From assembly GCA_949361645.1 (NCBI GenBank), contig OX442428.1, positions 1,440,084 to 1,504,083 on the forward strand: a stretch of 64,000 nucleotides of DNA, in the 5' to 3' direction. Shown one piece after another: positions 44,645 to 58,900 of the stretch; within the stretch, counting starts at the first letter, position 1, and each line of letters starts with the position of its first letter. Below the pieces are notes generated by a model that ran no database searches, had not been told where the DNA came from, and worked only from the letters and a program-made list of their open reading frames with translations. Both the position numbers and the translations under genes were made by a program. This DNA comes from Spongilla lacustris (Eukaryota > Porifera > Demospongiae > Spongillida > Spongillidae).

Positions 44645-45747
44645 ATGATGTATAACCATGCTTTTTTACAGCTATCCGTGGCCCTTCTGTTCAGCCCTCC
44701 CCTACTCGAAGCCCAGCAGGCGGGATGTAGCGGCCCTCCTTCGTCCGCTCAAGTGCAGACCTTGATAGCCAGCAACATAAATGCTCCACAGGGAACAGCA
44801 ACGATTACGTTACAGACGTTTCGTGTTGTGTGTCTGTCTAGCTCTGGCATACGTAACCAGTATCGCTTCGTCTCGATAGTGGCGTACTATTTTAATTCAA
44901 ATGTAAATAATGGAGCAACGCTGCAGTACGGCCAGTTCGAGTTCGAGTGTGATGCTAGTACCAGTAATGCGTGGAGTTCTACGGGGAACCTTTTGGACGC
45001 AGCGATATTTAACCGAGTGGTTCCTCTGGCGGCGAATTCGCCTGCAATCAATGCCACTAACAGAACAGACTGTGCTTACTGCCTTAACAGTGGCTCACTG
45101 TCTCCACCACGGTTCACTGATACGGTCAACCATTGCAGCGGTTAGTTACTATATACAATGAGATGGAGTACAAATGATATGTTTGTTTTTCAGCCTGTAG
45201 TGGATGTGCTCAACCATTGTGCTACATAACGGATACAATGTCCCCCACTGGCGGGAGTAACTTCACCTCAGTCTGTTGCAATTTCTACCTGTCTGACGGT
45301 ACCTGTACTACTGCATGTCCACCGTCATTTTCTCCTGATGTGAACAGAACATGTGGTAAGAACAGGAGTGTGTTCCAACATTCCTCAGTGAACTCAGGGA
45401 TAATATAGATATAATATTATTATCTCTGGTGAACTATATATTTATACCTGCCCCACCTCTCCCCTTCACCGAGTGCAGTTGCAGTTGTCACCACCTCCCC
45501 CTCACCGAGTGCAGCTGTCACCATCACCACCTCCCCCTCACCGAGTGCAGCTGTCACCATCACCACTGTGCATGTGACCACACACGTTGTGACAATCACC
45601 GTTCAGCCAACGACGACTTTATGTGCTGCGTCATCATCATCCCGCTCTAGTCTGGCAACGACAAGTCAACACCTCTTACCAAAGCCAACTCCGCCTCCAG
45701 TGATTTGTAGAGGTGAGTGTGTATATACTAAGCCTGTAAACGTATAG
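44645..45747 (+). CDS. Predicted secreted Cys-rich protein with Ser/Thr/Pro linker
   Basis: Exons 44645-45140, 45194-45355 and 45479-45712 are joined by phase-1 introns with good GT/AG sites. The start MMYNHAFLQLSVALLFSPPL looks like a signal peptide cut near EAQQAG. The frame is open upstream, and a TTTTTTACAG just after the start could instead be an acceptor for an unseen first exon. Exon 1 encodes about 140 residues with paired Cys (FEFECDAS, NRTDCAYCLNSG). Exon 2 is Cys-rich (CSGCAQPLC, SVCCNFY, CTTACPP). Exon 3 is a mucin-like linker with repeats of VTITTSPSPSAA. After the donor at 45712, reading through meets TAG at 45747. Otherwise the gene continues further right. I do not recognise the family. 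Confidence 0.6.
45473..45568 (+). repeat. 36-bp coding repeat in Ser/Thr/Pro linker
   Basis: About two and a half copies of a unit containing CCCTCACCGAGTGCAGCTGT and CACCATCACCAC. It keeps frame (12 codons) and duplicates the acceptor-like GAGTGCAG. Confidence 0.8.
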
Positions 45748-48480
45748 TGTGCCGGTAGTCTCGTGCAGCCACACCAGATCCTATCTACAGGAATGTATAT
45801 AAAGATACACTGGGAGGTCTGAGACAGTCTGTTAATCCACTTCGCCAGTGACCACAAAATTGGCACACAAAATGAGTTTTTTTTTTGCAAGTTGTAGCTA
45901 GGTGATAGTGCATATGTTATAATTTATACTAGGTGCGCTTCGTTGTATTAATATAAAACAACTTCTCCGTGGTGAGGTCCCCACGTAGATCATAACTGCC
46001 ATATTAAAATTTCGCTTTAAAAATTGGTTTGTACCTCGGTTCGTACATGTACGTTTAGAGCTTCTGTAATTTAATTATAAAAGAAATGCACGTGCATGCT
46101 TATTGGTTGGCAAGACATCAAAAGATCTTGTGACCACAAAATTAGGCTTCTTTTGTAAGCTATACATGTAAGTGGGTTATCCGATGATAGATTAGTTGCG
46201 GTGCGACGCATGAATAACAATGACCTCCAAAAGGTATATTTGGAGGCCATCATGGTAGACATCGCTTGATGTTTAATACCGTTATTCATGCGATTAATAT
46301 TCGCGCCGCAAACTCATCTATTATATGTACCTGGTGTCGACTGCCCCCTTTTGATAGGATGAAGAAAATATTATTTATTTATCTAAGTAACATTTTAAGG
46401 TTAGTTTACACTGTTTTTATTTTAATTTTATTTTTACTGTAAACCAAATGCTTAAAATGATCATAAATTAATGCAACAACTATAAAAAGCCGTGTTTTAG
46501 ATATCCGTTTCTAAGCCGAAAACAATGTGACTATTGCTCAAAAACAGAAAATATGTTTCAATAACTATTTCACTTCGGTTGCCCATGCGTACTAGGTACT
46601 GGTGGATTAGATTTAATGACCCGCGGTGGTCAAAACCGACTTTCAGCGCAGCAGCATTAAAATCACTTAAAAAAATCGGTTTGAACGTACATGACTGTAA
46701 CATGTACGTAGAAGAGTCCTGTAGCTATTGATTTGTATTTTGCGCGGGTCAAGTCAAGCGGCATGTAGTTCGTTATTCATGTACAGATATTGTGATTGTT
46801 TGCGAAAGAGAAGAGTGGTTTTATAGTCGGTTTCAGTATGTTGCATTTTGTTCCGATGCCCTACCGGCATAAATTTCCAAGTAAATCGAGCACCAATCAG
46901 TATAAAGCAATTAGAACATTTATAAATAGCCTGCAATATACAGTGTATATGCGTCCTAAATTGATGCTCTACATATAAAACTGGCTACATGTACGTATTA
47001 TGAAAGGTTAGAGAAGAGTACAAAGAAGCAAAGAAACTAATATGTGTGCATCATTGCTTGATTGAGTTAGGTACTACTCATTACCTAAATTCAAGCTAAT
47101 TTACGATTTCTTGCCGCAATTGCACTTCTGGACTGGCAGACCATCAGGAAAGCAACAAACATGAGAGTATATTATACCCCCCGTAACTAAGTTAAAAGTA
47201 AGATAAAAATCAAACACTAGTATGGTTGTATTCTCCCCAATCAGACAACATGATAAGGGAAAAGTTTGACTAAAACGGGCTAGGCAAGTGTAGCATGCAT
47301 TCCAAGTGGAGAGAATCTGCTCTTTGGGGTTCAGAAAAAGTGCAATATTAAATGTTTTGTCACAAAACTACAAAGAAAGGCTGCTTGCTTACCAGTAGTA
47401 TAGAGTGTTCCACAATCAACAACAATTGACCACAAGCACTTAATTGACTGGTAAAATTATAACAGCAAAAGAAGACGTAAAATTAATGTCATCTTTAGTG
47501 GTTAATGAAATAATCTTAAAACCCTCCTAAATCAAGTACATTGTAGATTTCAATTTTGAATAAATAAGTGACAGTCTGCAGTGTTTAACTAACCTACTCA
47601 TCCTACATTTATTATCATAAGCTGAAATGAGTTCTTGATGAATTGAAATCCAAATATTATGCCTAAATGACATTTTTTTATAGCGGAATTATTGTTTTAG
47701 TTTCTTTGGTTAATATTTAGTTTGTTGACATCTGCATTTCAGCCCACATTATTCTAGTGAAATGAAAGTAAAATGGATGCTTATTGAAACAGACACAGAA
47801 TAGAAATTTCTTCATGTCACAGTATGAGGATGTAAGGGTCTATGTTGACCTGCTTGAAAGCACATATATACTGGTTTAATGAGCCAAGTAGATTAACTTG
47901 GATTTCGTATATTTAAGGGAAATTGTTATCAGTTAATTACCTAATAATATGATAGTATTCGACCTGCTATTGATGGAGTAAGCTGTGCTTAACTGATTAC
48001 CTTCAAAATCCATTTGTTCTCTATCATTCTCTGCCTACCAACAAAACTAGCATATCACTTTTTCAGTCCAGCAGCACTTTGACACTGCATAATGACTCAC
48101 CAAATGTATTAAAGTTGAAAGAAGTATTAGATAAGTCTTGGTATGGGTCCAGTGACCAATTTAGCTCAATTGCTTAAAGAAGCCATTATCTTTTATCAGA
48201 GATGTCCTTAAACCTTAATAAACCGTAAACAATACAACACACCAGGCCAGCTCGAAGGACTGTCAAATGAAATCTTGATGATTTATCACATTTGTAACAA
48301 GATGTGCGCATTTCAGTTTCACTGTGAACATAACAGGGAGATTAGAGGTTAATAGCATTGTTAATAATTAGCACCTATCACTGGGGGGTGGAAAGGCATT
48401 TCCAGCCCTTCCCCCCTCCAGCTGTTACTATAACATTGCACCCCTTAAGATGTATCCTAGCTCCATCTATCACTGTTCTT
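45748..48480. other. Non-coding stretch with a fold-back near 46180-46325
   Basis: No gene is recognised. GATAGATTAGTTGCGGTGCG at about 46187 is imperfectly mirrored near 46325, with CTCCAAAAGGTATATTTGGAG between, a MITE-like fold-back. The rest is AT-rich. Confidence 0.45.
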
Positions 48481-48500
48481 TTTGGTTTTGGGGATAGGGA

Positions 48501-48724
48501 CATCAAAACGTCCACACCACACACATCCAACTAGACGAACAAGAAAAGGAGAAAGAATGCCAAGTGGATCTAAAAGGATTGGCACACTATGTTTACCTCC
48601 ACGTACAAAGACTGACCCTGCATCAAGAACTGGGCTGAGCCCTGTGCCTGGAATGGGTCCTGCACATGGACCTGGAAAGGGCCTGGCACCAGGAACTGGA
48701 CCAGTACCACATCCAACTAATTAG
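48501..48724 (+). CDS. Possible terminal exon with basic/Gly-Pro-rich tail
   Basis: After an acceptor-like TTTTGGGGATAG, a phase-1 frame reads a basic stretch (PTRRTRKGERMPSGSKR) and then a Gly-Pro-rich run (PGMGPAHGPGKGLAPGTGP) ending TAG. Its phase would fit the donor at 45712, making it a candidate distant last exon of that gene, but no membrane exon lies between. It could equally be chance. Confidence 0.25.
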
Positions 48725-49670
48725 GTGGTGTTTTAATGATTTGATTTTAATTTTCAGCGCATTTCACAATAATGCTAATGATTTCAATACAGATTTTGCA
48801 TAGCTTCAGACCATGGTGTATTACTATCTCTGTCTAGACTGAGGGTTTTGAGGTTGAAGAATGGAGGTACAGAAAGGAAAGCATAGAGGTCTAGGGCCTA
48901 CTTTCTAATAATTTAGAGTGTTGAAGGGCACCCTGTATGTGATTTTGATGTGGCTTGGTCTGAGAGCTAGCATATATTGAAAGTGCTATCCATGACGGAC
49001 ATGCATGATGAATTTGCAAGTGGCTATTGGAGAGTTCCTTTGGAATGTATTCTATTTTGGTTTTGAAGGGTTCAAGGGAATGCATTTATAGCAAGAAAGG
49101 AGTTACACATGTACATGTAAGCCATCCATTACAAGTACAAGGGACTTTGTTTAAAATCACCCCACCTTTTAAAATGAGAAGAGCTGATGCAGCAGAGACC
49201 ATTCATCATATTATATGCTGTGCTTAAAAAAGGACTGCTTAGACCAGGTTTACCATTGGGGATTTACGGCACGCACATCATGGATGTGCATGGATGGCTA
49301 AATCTCTGTGGTTAGCAGAGGATCTTTTGAATCTTACCATGTATAATGATAATTATTAGTTTAGTGGAGTGTACATGCATGTATATCTAATGTATGCAGT
49401 GCAAAGACAATATGAGCACCACTTGTAAGTAAATACAGAAAAATCAACCTTTTCATAATAATAATAATAGTATTACATAATATGATTACACTATATGATA
49501 TAATTAGTACAAGTATTCAGCTTTCATTTCTGAACCATTCCATTATTAAAGGTAGCAGGTGCACATTACTAAAGTTAGCAGGTGCAGGTTGCAATGCTAA
49601 CCGGCCCAAATTTACATGTACACACAAAAAAAAAAAAGTTAATCCGTCTTCTACCTCCAATCACTATTGC

Positions 49671-50328
49671 TCAAATATTGCGGCATTTTCCCATGAACAG
49701 TGAGTACTTCCATGCCGTTGAAAATTTGGTTGACACCACGTAATCTTCCTGCTGACCCTCAATGACTGAGTCATTTGGAGTACTCACTTCCACAATGCTA
49801 CCGCCACGAGAATTCCCAGCATACAGACAGGGCTCCTTTGAGAGCTCCCAAGTGAGAGGGGAAAGAGTTGCCACAAATTTACGTTGTTCCCTGCCACCTC
49901 TGGTGTTCAATGACAGTATGTAATAGTCCCCGCTTGGTCCATCGTATGCACCAGTGTAGCTCTGGAGATGAGCATCAATGTTCCAAAACTGACCTGGAGT
50001 GTGATTGGAAAAATTGCTTTAGAAAATTCAAACTGCAAATGTAGAAGATTTGCAATGTAGTGCTAGTATGCAATGTATAGAGTACTGGAATGTGATAGTA
50101 CGCAATGTAGAGTACTGGAATTTAGTCGTAGTACCAGTATCAAATGTAAAATGTGGTAGTATCAAATGTAAAATACTGGAATATTAATGTGGTAGTATCA
50201 AATGTAAAATACTGTAATGGTAATATCAAATGCGCTTTGGTGTGTCACAGTAATAAATTCACATTATTTTGTTGCATGTACAACCATGGTGCTTGTGGAT
50301 CCACACACCAAAAAACTCACACACATGC

Positions 50329-50398
<70 letters not shown>

Positions 50399-51146
50399 CT
50401 GCATACATATACCAAAAAGATCTATACATATATCCACAAAAAACTCAGTGGCATTTTCATTAGGAGACATTACATGTCATGTCATTACATGCATATATAA
50501 ATAATCACAGGTGTCACCAAACTTTATGCAGTTGCGGATGGATTACCAGTGGTGATGTAATCAATTTTGCAATAAGGACAGAAAACAATACAAACATAGC
50601 TCTTACCCAGCAGTCCATGTGAGCCTCCGCCCATGGCGTATAGACTGCGTTTGACAACAACCCTCATTGCGGGAGTGGAAAATTGCTCCCCCCTTAGGTC
50701 CAACAGGGTCACGCTCTGGCAGTACACCAGCAGCGTGAGACTCTGCCCACCGCTGCAGCTAGGGATGGCAACTTGCACTTGGGCATCTCTGTACTGCGTC
50801 ACCGTTACACTATTGTTTGCGTATTTCTGGTTGGGATCCATGGGGGCGCCATTCACAGTAACAGCGCACTGGATGTTAACGCTGATGTTGATGCACTGGT
50901 TGGTGAGGTCCATTGTATGGATGGCAACCTCGTCAATAATGTTGACGTCTGGGTGACTGAGGACCGCAGTGTAGTGGGCATTAATTGAGGTGCAGTTGTT
51001 GGAGAGGAAGTTGAAGTACGTGTTTGCTATCCCTTGGAACTCATAGCACAGTGAGGCCTTGGACAGCAGTTGTTCTGGTGGCACGATGAGGTGGACATTG
51101 ATCAGTGGATCAGCAACCACCGTGTCATTGACTTCATAAATGGCTG
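49671..51146 (-). CDS. Extracellular protein, C-terminal exons with ITIH-C/VWD-like domain
   Basis: Two minus-strand exons: 50607-51146 (phase 1 in and out) and 49671-49993, ending TGA. Joined, they read GGGSHGLLGQFWNIDAHLQS across the junction, then PCLYAGNSRGGSI and IEGQQEDYVV. The order HGLLGQF, then a Cys, then G-x-x-x-DY-x-V resembles the C-terminal domain of inter-alpha-trypsin inhibitor heavy chains. The earlier part is a beta-rich region with several Asn-glycosylation sites and paired Cys. No start exon is visible. The phase-1 acceptor at 51146 could receive the EGF gene's exon at 55464, or this may be a separate gene. Confidence 0.55.
50325..50396. repeat. (CA)n microsatellite
   Basis: About 33 CA units in the intron between the two exons of the ITIH-C-like gene. 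Confidence 0.95.
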
Positions 51147-51547
51147 CTGTGTTGAGTGTGTATAACAGGAAAGGAAATAATACTGCAGTATGTCAAAAAA
51201 CAACACAAGAAATGTGTAGCAATTTTGCACAAAAGAGGGTAGTAGTGTCAGAACAGACCCAACTGCACCCAACGGACCCAGCTGCTATGAATGGTGCACA
51301 CAACAGCCATCAGACCCAGCTGCTATGACCCAACAGATGAATGGCGGGTGCAGACACTGCAGCGGGCTCAGCCTGACTATGTTTAGCAGGAACACACATG
51401 GTCAACATTACAACATGGGGCAAACTATTTGGAAAGCTGGTGTAGTACCCACTCCCTCACAGGATTGCACATGGTTTATTTATATGTATGCAATCAAATC
51501 AAATCAAATCAAATCAAATCAAATCAAATCAAATCAAATCAATCAAC

Positions 51548-51603
<56 letters not shown>

Positions 51604-52551
51604 TCTAGAGTGGAATAAACAGCCTCCATCTCCAAGACATTGGCACCATTGCTGAAATTCAAAGAACAGAATTGGAAATGCTACATGTAGTTTTCACTCT
51701 CGGAATATATAGTGTGGGGTAGTGAATGAATAGACTGTTGTGGTGCAAATGAGAATGCATTGTAGTTGTTGATGTAAAGGAATAGACATGGCACTCCTCC
51801 CTGTAATAGTTTCCTTTTGTTTGCTTGAGGAGAAATGCATTCTTACAGGATGCTTAGGCTAGCTTGTGTGTAAATATCACGAGATAGCAGTGTGTGTCCA
51901 TATGTGTGCATGTATGTATGTGTGTCCATATAGGTGCATGCTGTATACATGTGTATGCGTGCATACCATGTGTATGTGTATGTGTGTACAGGCATATATG
52001 TGTATTAGCTAGACCCTCATGTGGATGGAGGGTCTAGACAGTTACCTATTCACAGTTACTTATTCTATTAGTTTCTGGTCATTAAAAATTATTACCTCGG
52101 GAGGAATGCATTATTATACATTAGTTCTATTGTGTGTTCTTTTTGTAGTTGCTTTCTTGCCAGGAGGAAGTAATACATTTTACTAATTGGCGCAACTCGA
52201 AAATAGGCAACTGCCCAGACCCTCCGTTATGTTGTCTGCATGGAAATGAACTGCCCAGACCCTCCGTTAGGTTGTCTGCATGGAAATGTGTTACTGAGGA
52301 TGATGTCAACAGATTTATATTCTATTTATAAAATCAAGCATATATCCTTAATTGCCGACAATGTGTTCTCCAATAAGCGCGTGTGTTATGTACGGGTGCA
52401 CAGTCTGTCTGATAATATTATTCATGATGGTTGAGAAGTTTAAAACGTTTTAAAAACAAACCCTTATTCAAATAATTATGCACTCAATCTGGTTAAAAAA
52501 AAAACAATTAATGTTGATTCGATGCCTTCCACAGCTGATTTAGAAATCCCC
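51147..52551. other. Non-coding stretch with AATCA/AATC repeats
   Basis: 51490-51602 is (AATCA)n changing to (AATC)n. CAGACCCTCCGTTATGTTGT followed by CTGCATGGAAATG is tandemly repeated at 52217-52288. No gene is seen. Confidence 0.55.
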
Positions 52552-52938
52552 TTAATTCATAGGTGATGCTTTTATTTGTCCGGAGAGAGAACTGCAGCAG
52601 GGTTGCAGTGGGTATGGCGGTTTGCTGCAGTAATGCACTAAGACAGAGTAGTCCTTCCTGCATATCGGGTATTGATGGATTATTTGAAAAGGACCTAGCG
52701 TGGTGGCTGTGTCGTAAGAGACAGTACCGTCTCCCCACGACACTTTCCAGCTGTAAGAAAAAAAAACCAACATATAGTGGAGTGTATGCATGTTGCATTA
52801 CATACTAGAAGCCTCCGGGAGGTTGGGCCGTGCATGTTCCCCAGTCTATTATAATGGCGACATTCCCTTGGTAATCACTAAAGCCAGCAATGACTGAGCC
52901 GGTTGGACCTGGGGGAACAATCAAGGGACAGCAGCCAC
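52552..52938 (-). CDS. PKD-like C-terminal exons of the EGF gene
   Basis: 52806-52938 (phase 1 to 2) has GNVAIIIDWGTC. 52552-52750 has YWKVSWGDGTVSYD, HQYP and YSVLVHYCSKPP, ending TAA. W-G-D-G and H-x-Y followed by Y-x-V are PKD hallmarks. The acceptor at 52938 follows a long C-rich tract on the gene strand. Confidence 0.55.
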
Positions 52939-55900
52939 CTAGCCTGTCTGTATAGAGGGGGGGGGGGGGGGGGTGGGGGGGGGAGAAAAGAAAAAAAAAG
53001 AAAAAAAGGAGAAGCATGACAACATGCATGCATGAATGCAAACGTGGCTAGCAGCTAGATTTATGAGGTGATGTGGCATCATGCACCTGCTGGACGTTCA
53101 CTATTCCAGCACGCACGGCATCATCGCTGGATACAACCTCTTGCAGTGTTGCAAAATGTGACTATTAGAACGGCAAGCCACTGTGATGGCAAATTCCTTT
53201 ATGTGATCACCTACACATGTATATGCAATTGATGTGCATGTGCACATGCTTTGTAGGGACATGCTTTGTAGGGATACACTTTGTAGGGAGATTTAGTACC
53301 CATTATTATTTTTGCGCCAACCTTTGTGGTCTTTCATCTGGTGTCATGGAATAATTGGTACACCCATTAATTGGCATCCCCATTCCAAATATGCTAGGAT
53401 TTCATGGTATGCGTATTCTAAATTTCCTATGGCATTTTTGGCATCCTTTAGGATTTTCGCTACCTTTGTGTTTTAGGTGACAAAAGTTGATTAATGTGCT
53501 TGTTACAGCTTGTAGTGAGAAGCTACAATGGAAAAGAGGGACAACATGTAACTCTAAACTACATTGCACATGGAAGCTACCCTCAGGATGCAACAAAAAA
53601 AGACAAGTGTGCCATTCACAAAATAGCAAAGCAGTACCAAGTGCAAGAAGGGCGGCTTTGCAGACTCTGAGCACATGGACTATGGAATTGGAAGTCACTG
53701 CAGCAGCATCGGTGCTTAATACGACCATTTCTACATACACACATGTATATTCTAAAATGCGGAGAAATATTCAGATGGCTCAGGCATTCACCACAGGAAA
53801 CTAACACTGGCTTGCATCTAGATGAAGGCACATATAACTAATATTATATATAATTATATATATAACTAACTTAAACAAACATTTTGAAACAGTTAAAAAG
53901 ATGTAACATCCATGCATGTGTGTTGTGTGCCACTGTCTTATTCAATGCAGCTAATCATTCTTAATGCTTGATTCAAGTATTTCATATCTGGGTGCATACA
54001 CTTACTAATTACATAACAGTCGGTTAACAAGCCTTGAAATGGTCCTCCATTTTCTTATGTGCCAGAATGCCAGTGAATATTCATCGTTTTATTTTATTTT
54101 ATGGTATGCATAGGATGCGAAAATTGGAGAGGGGGTTCCAAAATTCCTAGGTGCTAAGGGGTTTCATAGGAAATTTGGAGTGTGAGTGCCAAACTTCCTA
54201 GGGGAAAAAATGGTACAGGGGTGCAACATTTTCAAAGATTCCATTTTTTCCTGTGACATAGGCCGCTACATTTAGTGCAAAATGTAGTTTACATAGTAAT
54301 AAACTATCCTCGTACTGCACCATGATACTATGCCAATGAAATGAGTAGTGGCATCAAGTTATAAGCAGCAGAGAATGCCATTACAGATGAAAAAAACGAC
54401 ATAAGAATATACTATCTACATGTAGGTACAAGAGCCACTGATTGTGTGCCAGTGTACATGGTGTTGCATAGTCTGGTGTATGTCTGGACAGTTGCATATT
54501 ATTCTTGTGTTTTGCCGACTAATTTTTATCCATTAAACGTCCTCCTGGTGTAATTACATTTCTCTTGATGCAATACTTTTTAATGAACAAAAACTAATCA
54601 GCACGACTAGAAATACGCAACTGTCCAGACCCGGTACCCTCCGTCCATGCAAGGGTCAAGCTACACTGGACTAGATGAATATGTGTATGTGTGCATACAT
54701 ATGATAAGTAGTTATTAATTATTCTAATGCCAGAGCCATCATGATAAGATCCCTGATGCCGGTTACTGGACTTTAATCCCACATGTGATGTATGTGTATG
54801 ATTGATATTACGTGTAATGTAAAAAAGCATGATATTATTACCATGCAATAATAAATAATAAAATTATAACAATAATGACGGGGGGGGGGGGGGGGGGGGG
54901 GGGGTGGGGGTGCGTAGGGGTACTTAGTTAAAATGATTTACAGCATGCAAGCAGCAGGATTATATATGTGCGTACATGGTACATGTGTATGTGTGTGTAC
55001 ATGTACATGCGTATATGTATACATGTGTGTTTTAGATGTACAGGATGATCCCAAAGTCACTCTTTCAATTTTGCATGTCTTTTGGATCACATATGTATGT
55101 ACATGTATGTGTACATGTGCATTACACGTGTATTTGTGTGCATAGATGTATGTATATGTGATGATAGATATGTAAATGCATATGTACATATGTATGTGTG
55201 TGCATTGATGTATGTGTATGTGTTGATAGATATGTAAATGCATATGTACTTATGTATGTGTGTGCATAGATGTATGTGTTCATATGTGCATCAGCTTTTT
55301 ACATGCATACAGTTGTGTATCACATGTGTGCTGCAGCACATCGTATCCTTACTGATTTTTTACCTACATAATTTGAGTGGTCCAGGTTTTTTTATTGCCC
55401 CAAGTTAAAAAATATGTGCACCTGACATAATACAACACATCAAGCAACCAGAGTACAACGTACCACAGCCACCCGTGTTTGCAATGGCATAACCAGCCGC
55501 ACAACCAGTGCAACTTGTGGCACTGGAGCACTGAAGACAGTTTGGAATGGAAGCCGAGCAGTTTGCTGAAAGCACAATTTGAGAAATTGAAATCAGGATT
55601 ATTTGGATACAAAGGGAGGTAAAAGAAAGGGAGGAGAGAAGGAAAGAGGTGGGAATGGTGGTGAAGAATCTATTAAGATGGGGTGGAGGGGGATTTACCG
55701 CAGCGACAAGCACTCAGGTATTGATTGGATGCACAGGACGATGGGCAGGGAGGAACCGTGGTTACAATTGTTTGGCAGAGTGTTCCCGTGTACCCAGGTG
55801 GACATGTGCACACTGATCCACTGCAGGTGCCTCCATTTTGACACTGACATGCTGTGAGGGTTGGAATGTATATGTAAGTTGTAGGTAAGTAATAAACACG

Positions 55901-58900
55901 TCACCAGCTTACTTGTACAAGTGGTCCCTCCATACACCACACTTCCACTGCAATCACATGTACATGAACCACTTCTCAGCACACCACCATTCTGACAGGT
56001 CAGGCTGCAAGGTACTGGAGGGGGATGGTGGTGTCACTTGGTAGTGCATCAGACAATGAGATACACCATCAGGAAGGGACATATGGCACTTACTCAGTTG
56101 AACAGCCCAATGTTAAGTCTATGCTTCTGCCATTTCTGGACATATTTACAAAACATTCCTATCACATGTACATTATTTAGATATGAAGTCCCAATGTGTT
56201 TACAATGTGCACTGCTTCCAATTATCATGCTGCTAGACTCCATAGGATAGATCAATTTTGTGTGGAGCTAAGTTATGATCATAGCTATTTTATTGAGATA
56301 GCCATGAGATTGTCAGTCTAATGCTGAAAACCATTAATATTTAAATTCTTTCTCCATATGGCAATATTGGTAGCAGTTTATTAATTCTGGTAATGAAGCA
56401 TCAAAGCAGCAATTAATTATTCTACCACTTACTTCAATAGATATCCTTTACTTCCTAAACAGAACATTGCCTGGCCTGCAAAGCTATAAGAACGTATGGC
56501 ATGTTGAAGGCATCAAAGAAAATGGAAACCTATTTTACAGATGCTCCCTAACAGTTCAAAAGGAGGTGTGTCTACTCTCGATACCAAGTTAACAAATGAT
56601 TCAGGCCAATTTTGTGTCATCATTACAACAGGGGCAGCTAGAATCGCCTTCTAGGTATATGGTCAGCTTTCAATGTAGGCTGTTTCATCATGCACTTGTT
56701 TACATGTGATTTTATGCCAAGCAAATTTGGCAAGCATCAGAGTGAGGCTTGCCCCCCCCCCCCCCCCCCCCAACACATTCACTGAAATTCATGTGGTCTA
56801 GCTGAAGAGTATGCCAACTTAAGAGATGGTGCAAGTCTAGGCTTCTCTAAACAAGTGACCAACATCTATACAAATCCTTCTGCTACCATCTGATAGAATC
56901 TAGTGACATAAGCGTATCTGTAACAGGCAAGAAGGATAGCATGCATCTCAGGTGGACATACTTCTTTATTCAGTGGAGGTGTATGTCGTGTTTTAGTTCC
57001 TTTTTCGAAGCATGTCTTAGTGGTGTTTGTTTTGCGAGAATCTTCCTACTACTATTATCGATTTTATAATATATGTGCACTGCATCTATCACTTGTTTGT
57101 CCAATTCAGTCTGTGGTTTTGTAAGGATTCTAACGATATGTGTGTCTGGTGACACCATCATGGTATTAACAATGTTATGTAATTATTACATATGCTTTAA
57201 AATGTGATTCATGATACAGCACAAAACATGTGTCTTTAAAATGGCTCCCGAATTCAGCCAAACCCAATATCACTCATTTTGTCAAAATTAGCTCAGTTGT
57301 GTAGGGTCGGGGACACCGTCATGGTTTTGCCAATGTTATGCAATAACTATGTACAACTGGTACGTATTAATGAGATTCACAATACAGCATAAACCCTTAT
57401 AAATACATGTATCCTTAAAATGGCTTCCAAATGGTTTGTGTTTTCTAGCCACATGTGCCCATGCATTCACAAATGGGACAGTGAACTTACCACAGTTGCA
57501 GTTATTAAGATAATAACCAGTTTGACAGCTGGTGGGACAAGGAGTATCACACAGTGCTCCAGTGTACCCAGGTGGACATGTGCACACTGATCCACTGCAG
57601 GTGCCTCCATTTTGACACTGACATGCTGTGAGGGTTAGAATGTACATGTAAGTTGTAGGTAAGTAATAAACACGTCACCAGCTTACTTGTACAAGTGGTC
57701 CCTCCATACACCACACTTCCACTGCAATTACATGTACATGTAGCACTTCTTAGCACACCACCATTCTGACAGGTCAGGCTGCAAGGTACTGGAGGGGGAT
57801 GGTGGTGTCACTTGGTAGTGCATCAGACAATGAGATACACCATCAGGAAGGGACATAAGGCACTTATTGAACAGCCTAATGTTAAATCTATGCTTGTGAC
57901 ATATTTGCAAACATTCCTTTTACATGTACATTGTTCATATATGAAGTCCCAAGGTGTTTACAATGTGCACTGCTTCCTTATCATGCTGCTAGACTCCACA
58001 GGATACATGAATTTTTGTTGGAGCTAAGTTATGTCTTTTGTTGAAATAGCTATGAGATTGTCTAATGCTGAAAACCATTAATATTGGATTCTTTATCCAT
58101 ATGGCAATATTGGTCAACAGATTATTGATTCAGGTAAAGAAGCATCAAAGCATCAATTAATTATTCCACCACTTCCTTCAATAGATATCCTTCACTTCCT
58201 AAACAGAACATTGCCTGGCCTGCAAAGCTATAAGAACCTATGGCATGTTGAAGGCATCAAAGAAATTGGAAACCTATTTTACAGATGCTCCATAACAGCT
58301 CAAAAGGAGGTGTGCCTCCTCTAGATACCAAGGTAACAAATGATTATGATTCAGGCCCACTGTTCATTATGTTTCTGTCGTCGTTACAACAGGGGCAGCT
58401 ACAATCACATTCTAGGTATATGGTCAGCTTTCAATGCAGGCTGTTTCATCATGCACTTGGTCACATGTGATTTTATGCCAAGCAAATTTGGCAAGCATCA
58501 GAGTGAGGCTTGTCCCCCCCCCCCCCCCCCCAACACATTCACTGAAATTCATGTGGTCTAGCTGAAGAGTATGCCAACTTAAGAGACAGTGCATGTCTAG
58601 GCTTCTCTAAACAAGTGACCAACATCAGAGAGCATGCTTGTTAGTCTTGCAACCAAAGGCCAAAACCTATACATATCCTTGATAGAGAATCTAAGCTTAT
58701 CTGTGACTGGCAAGAAGGATAGCGTACTTCTTTGATCAGTGGAGGTGGACATACTTCTTTGATCAGTGGAGGTGGGCGTACTTCTTTGATCAGTGGAGGT
58801 GGACATATTTCTTTGATCAGTGAAGGTGGGCGTCCTTCTTTGATCAGTGGAGGTGGACATATTTCTTTGATCAGTGGAGGTGGGCGTACTTCTTTGATCA

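Noticed and set aside
47676..47740. Hydrophobic GIIVLVSLV stretch as a membrane exon for the 44.6 kb gene
   Set aside because: Its acceptor phase does not fit the phase-1 donor at 45712, and the frame stops at once.
53487..53804. 105-codon plus-strand open frame with several Cys
   Set aside because: No conserved spacing, and it is antisense to an intron of the EGF gene.
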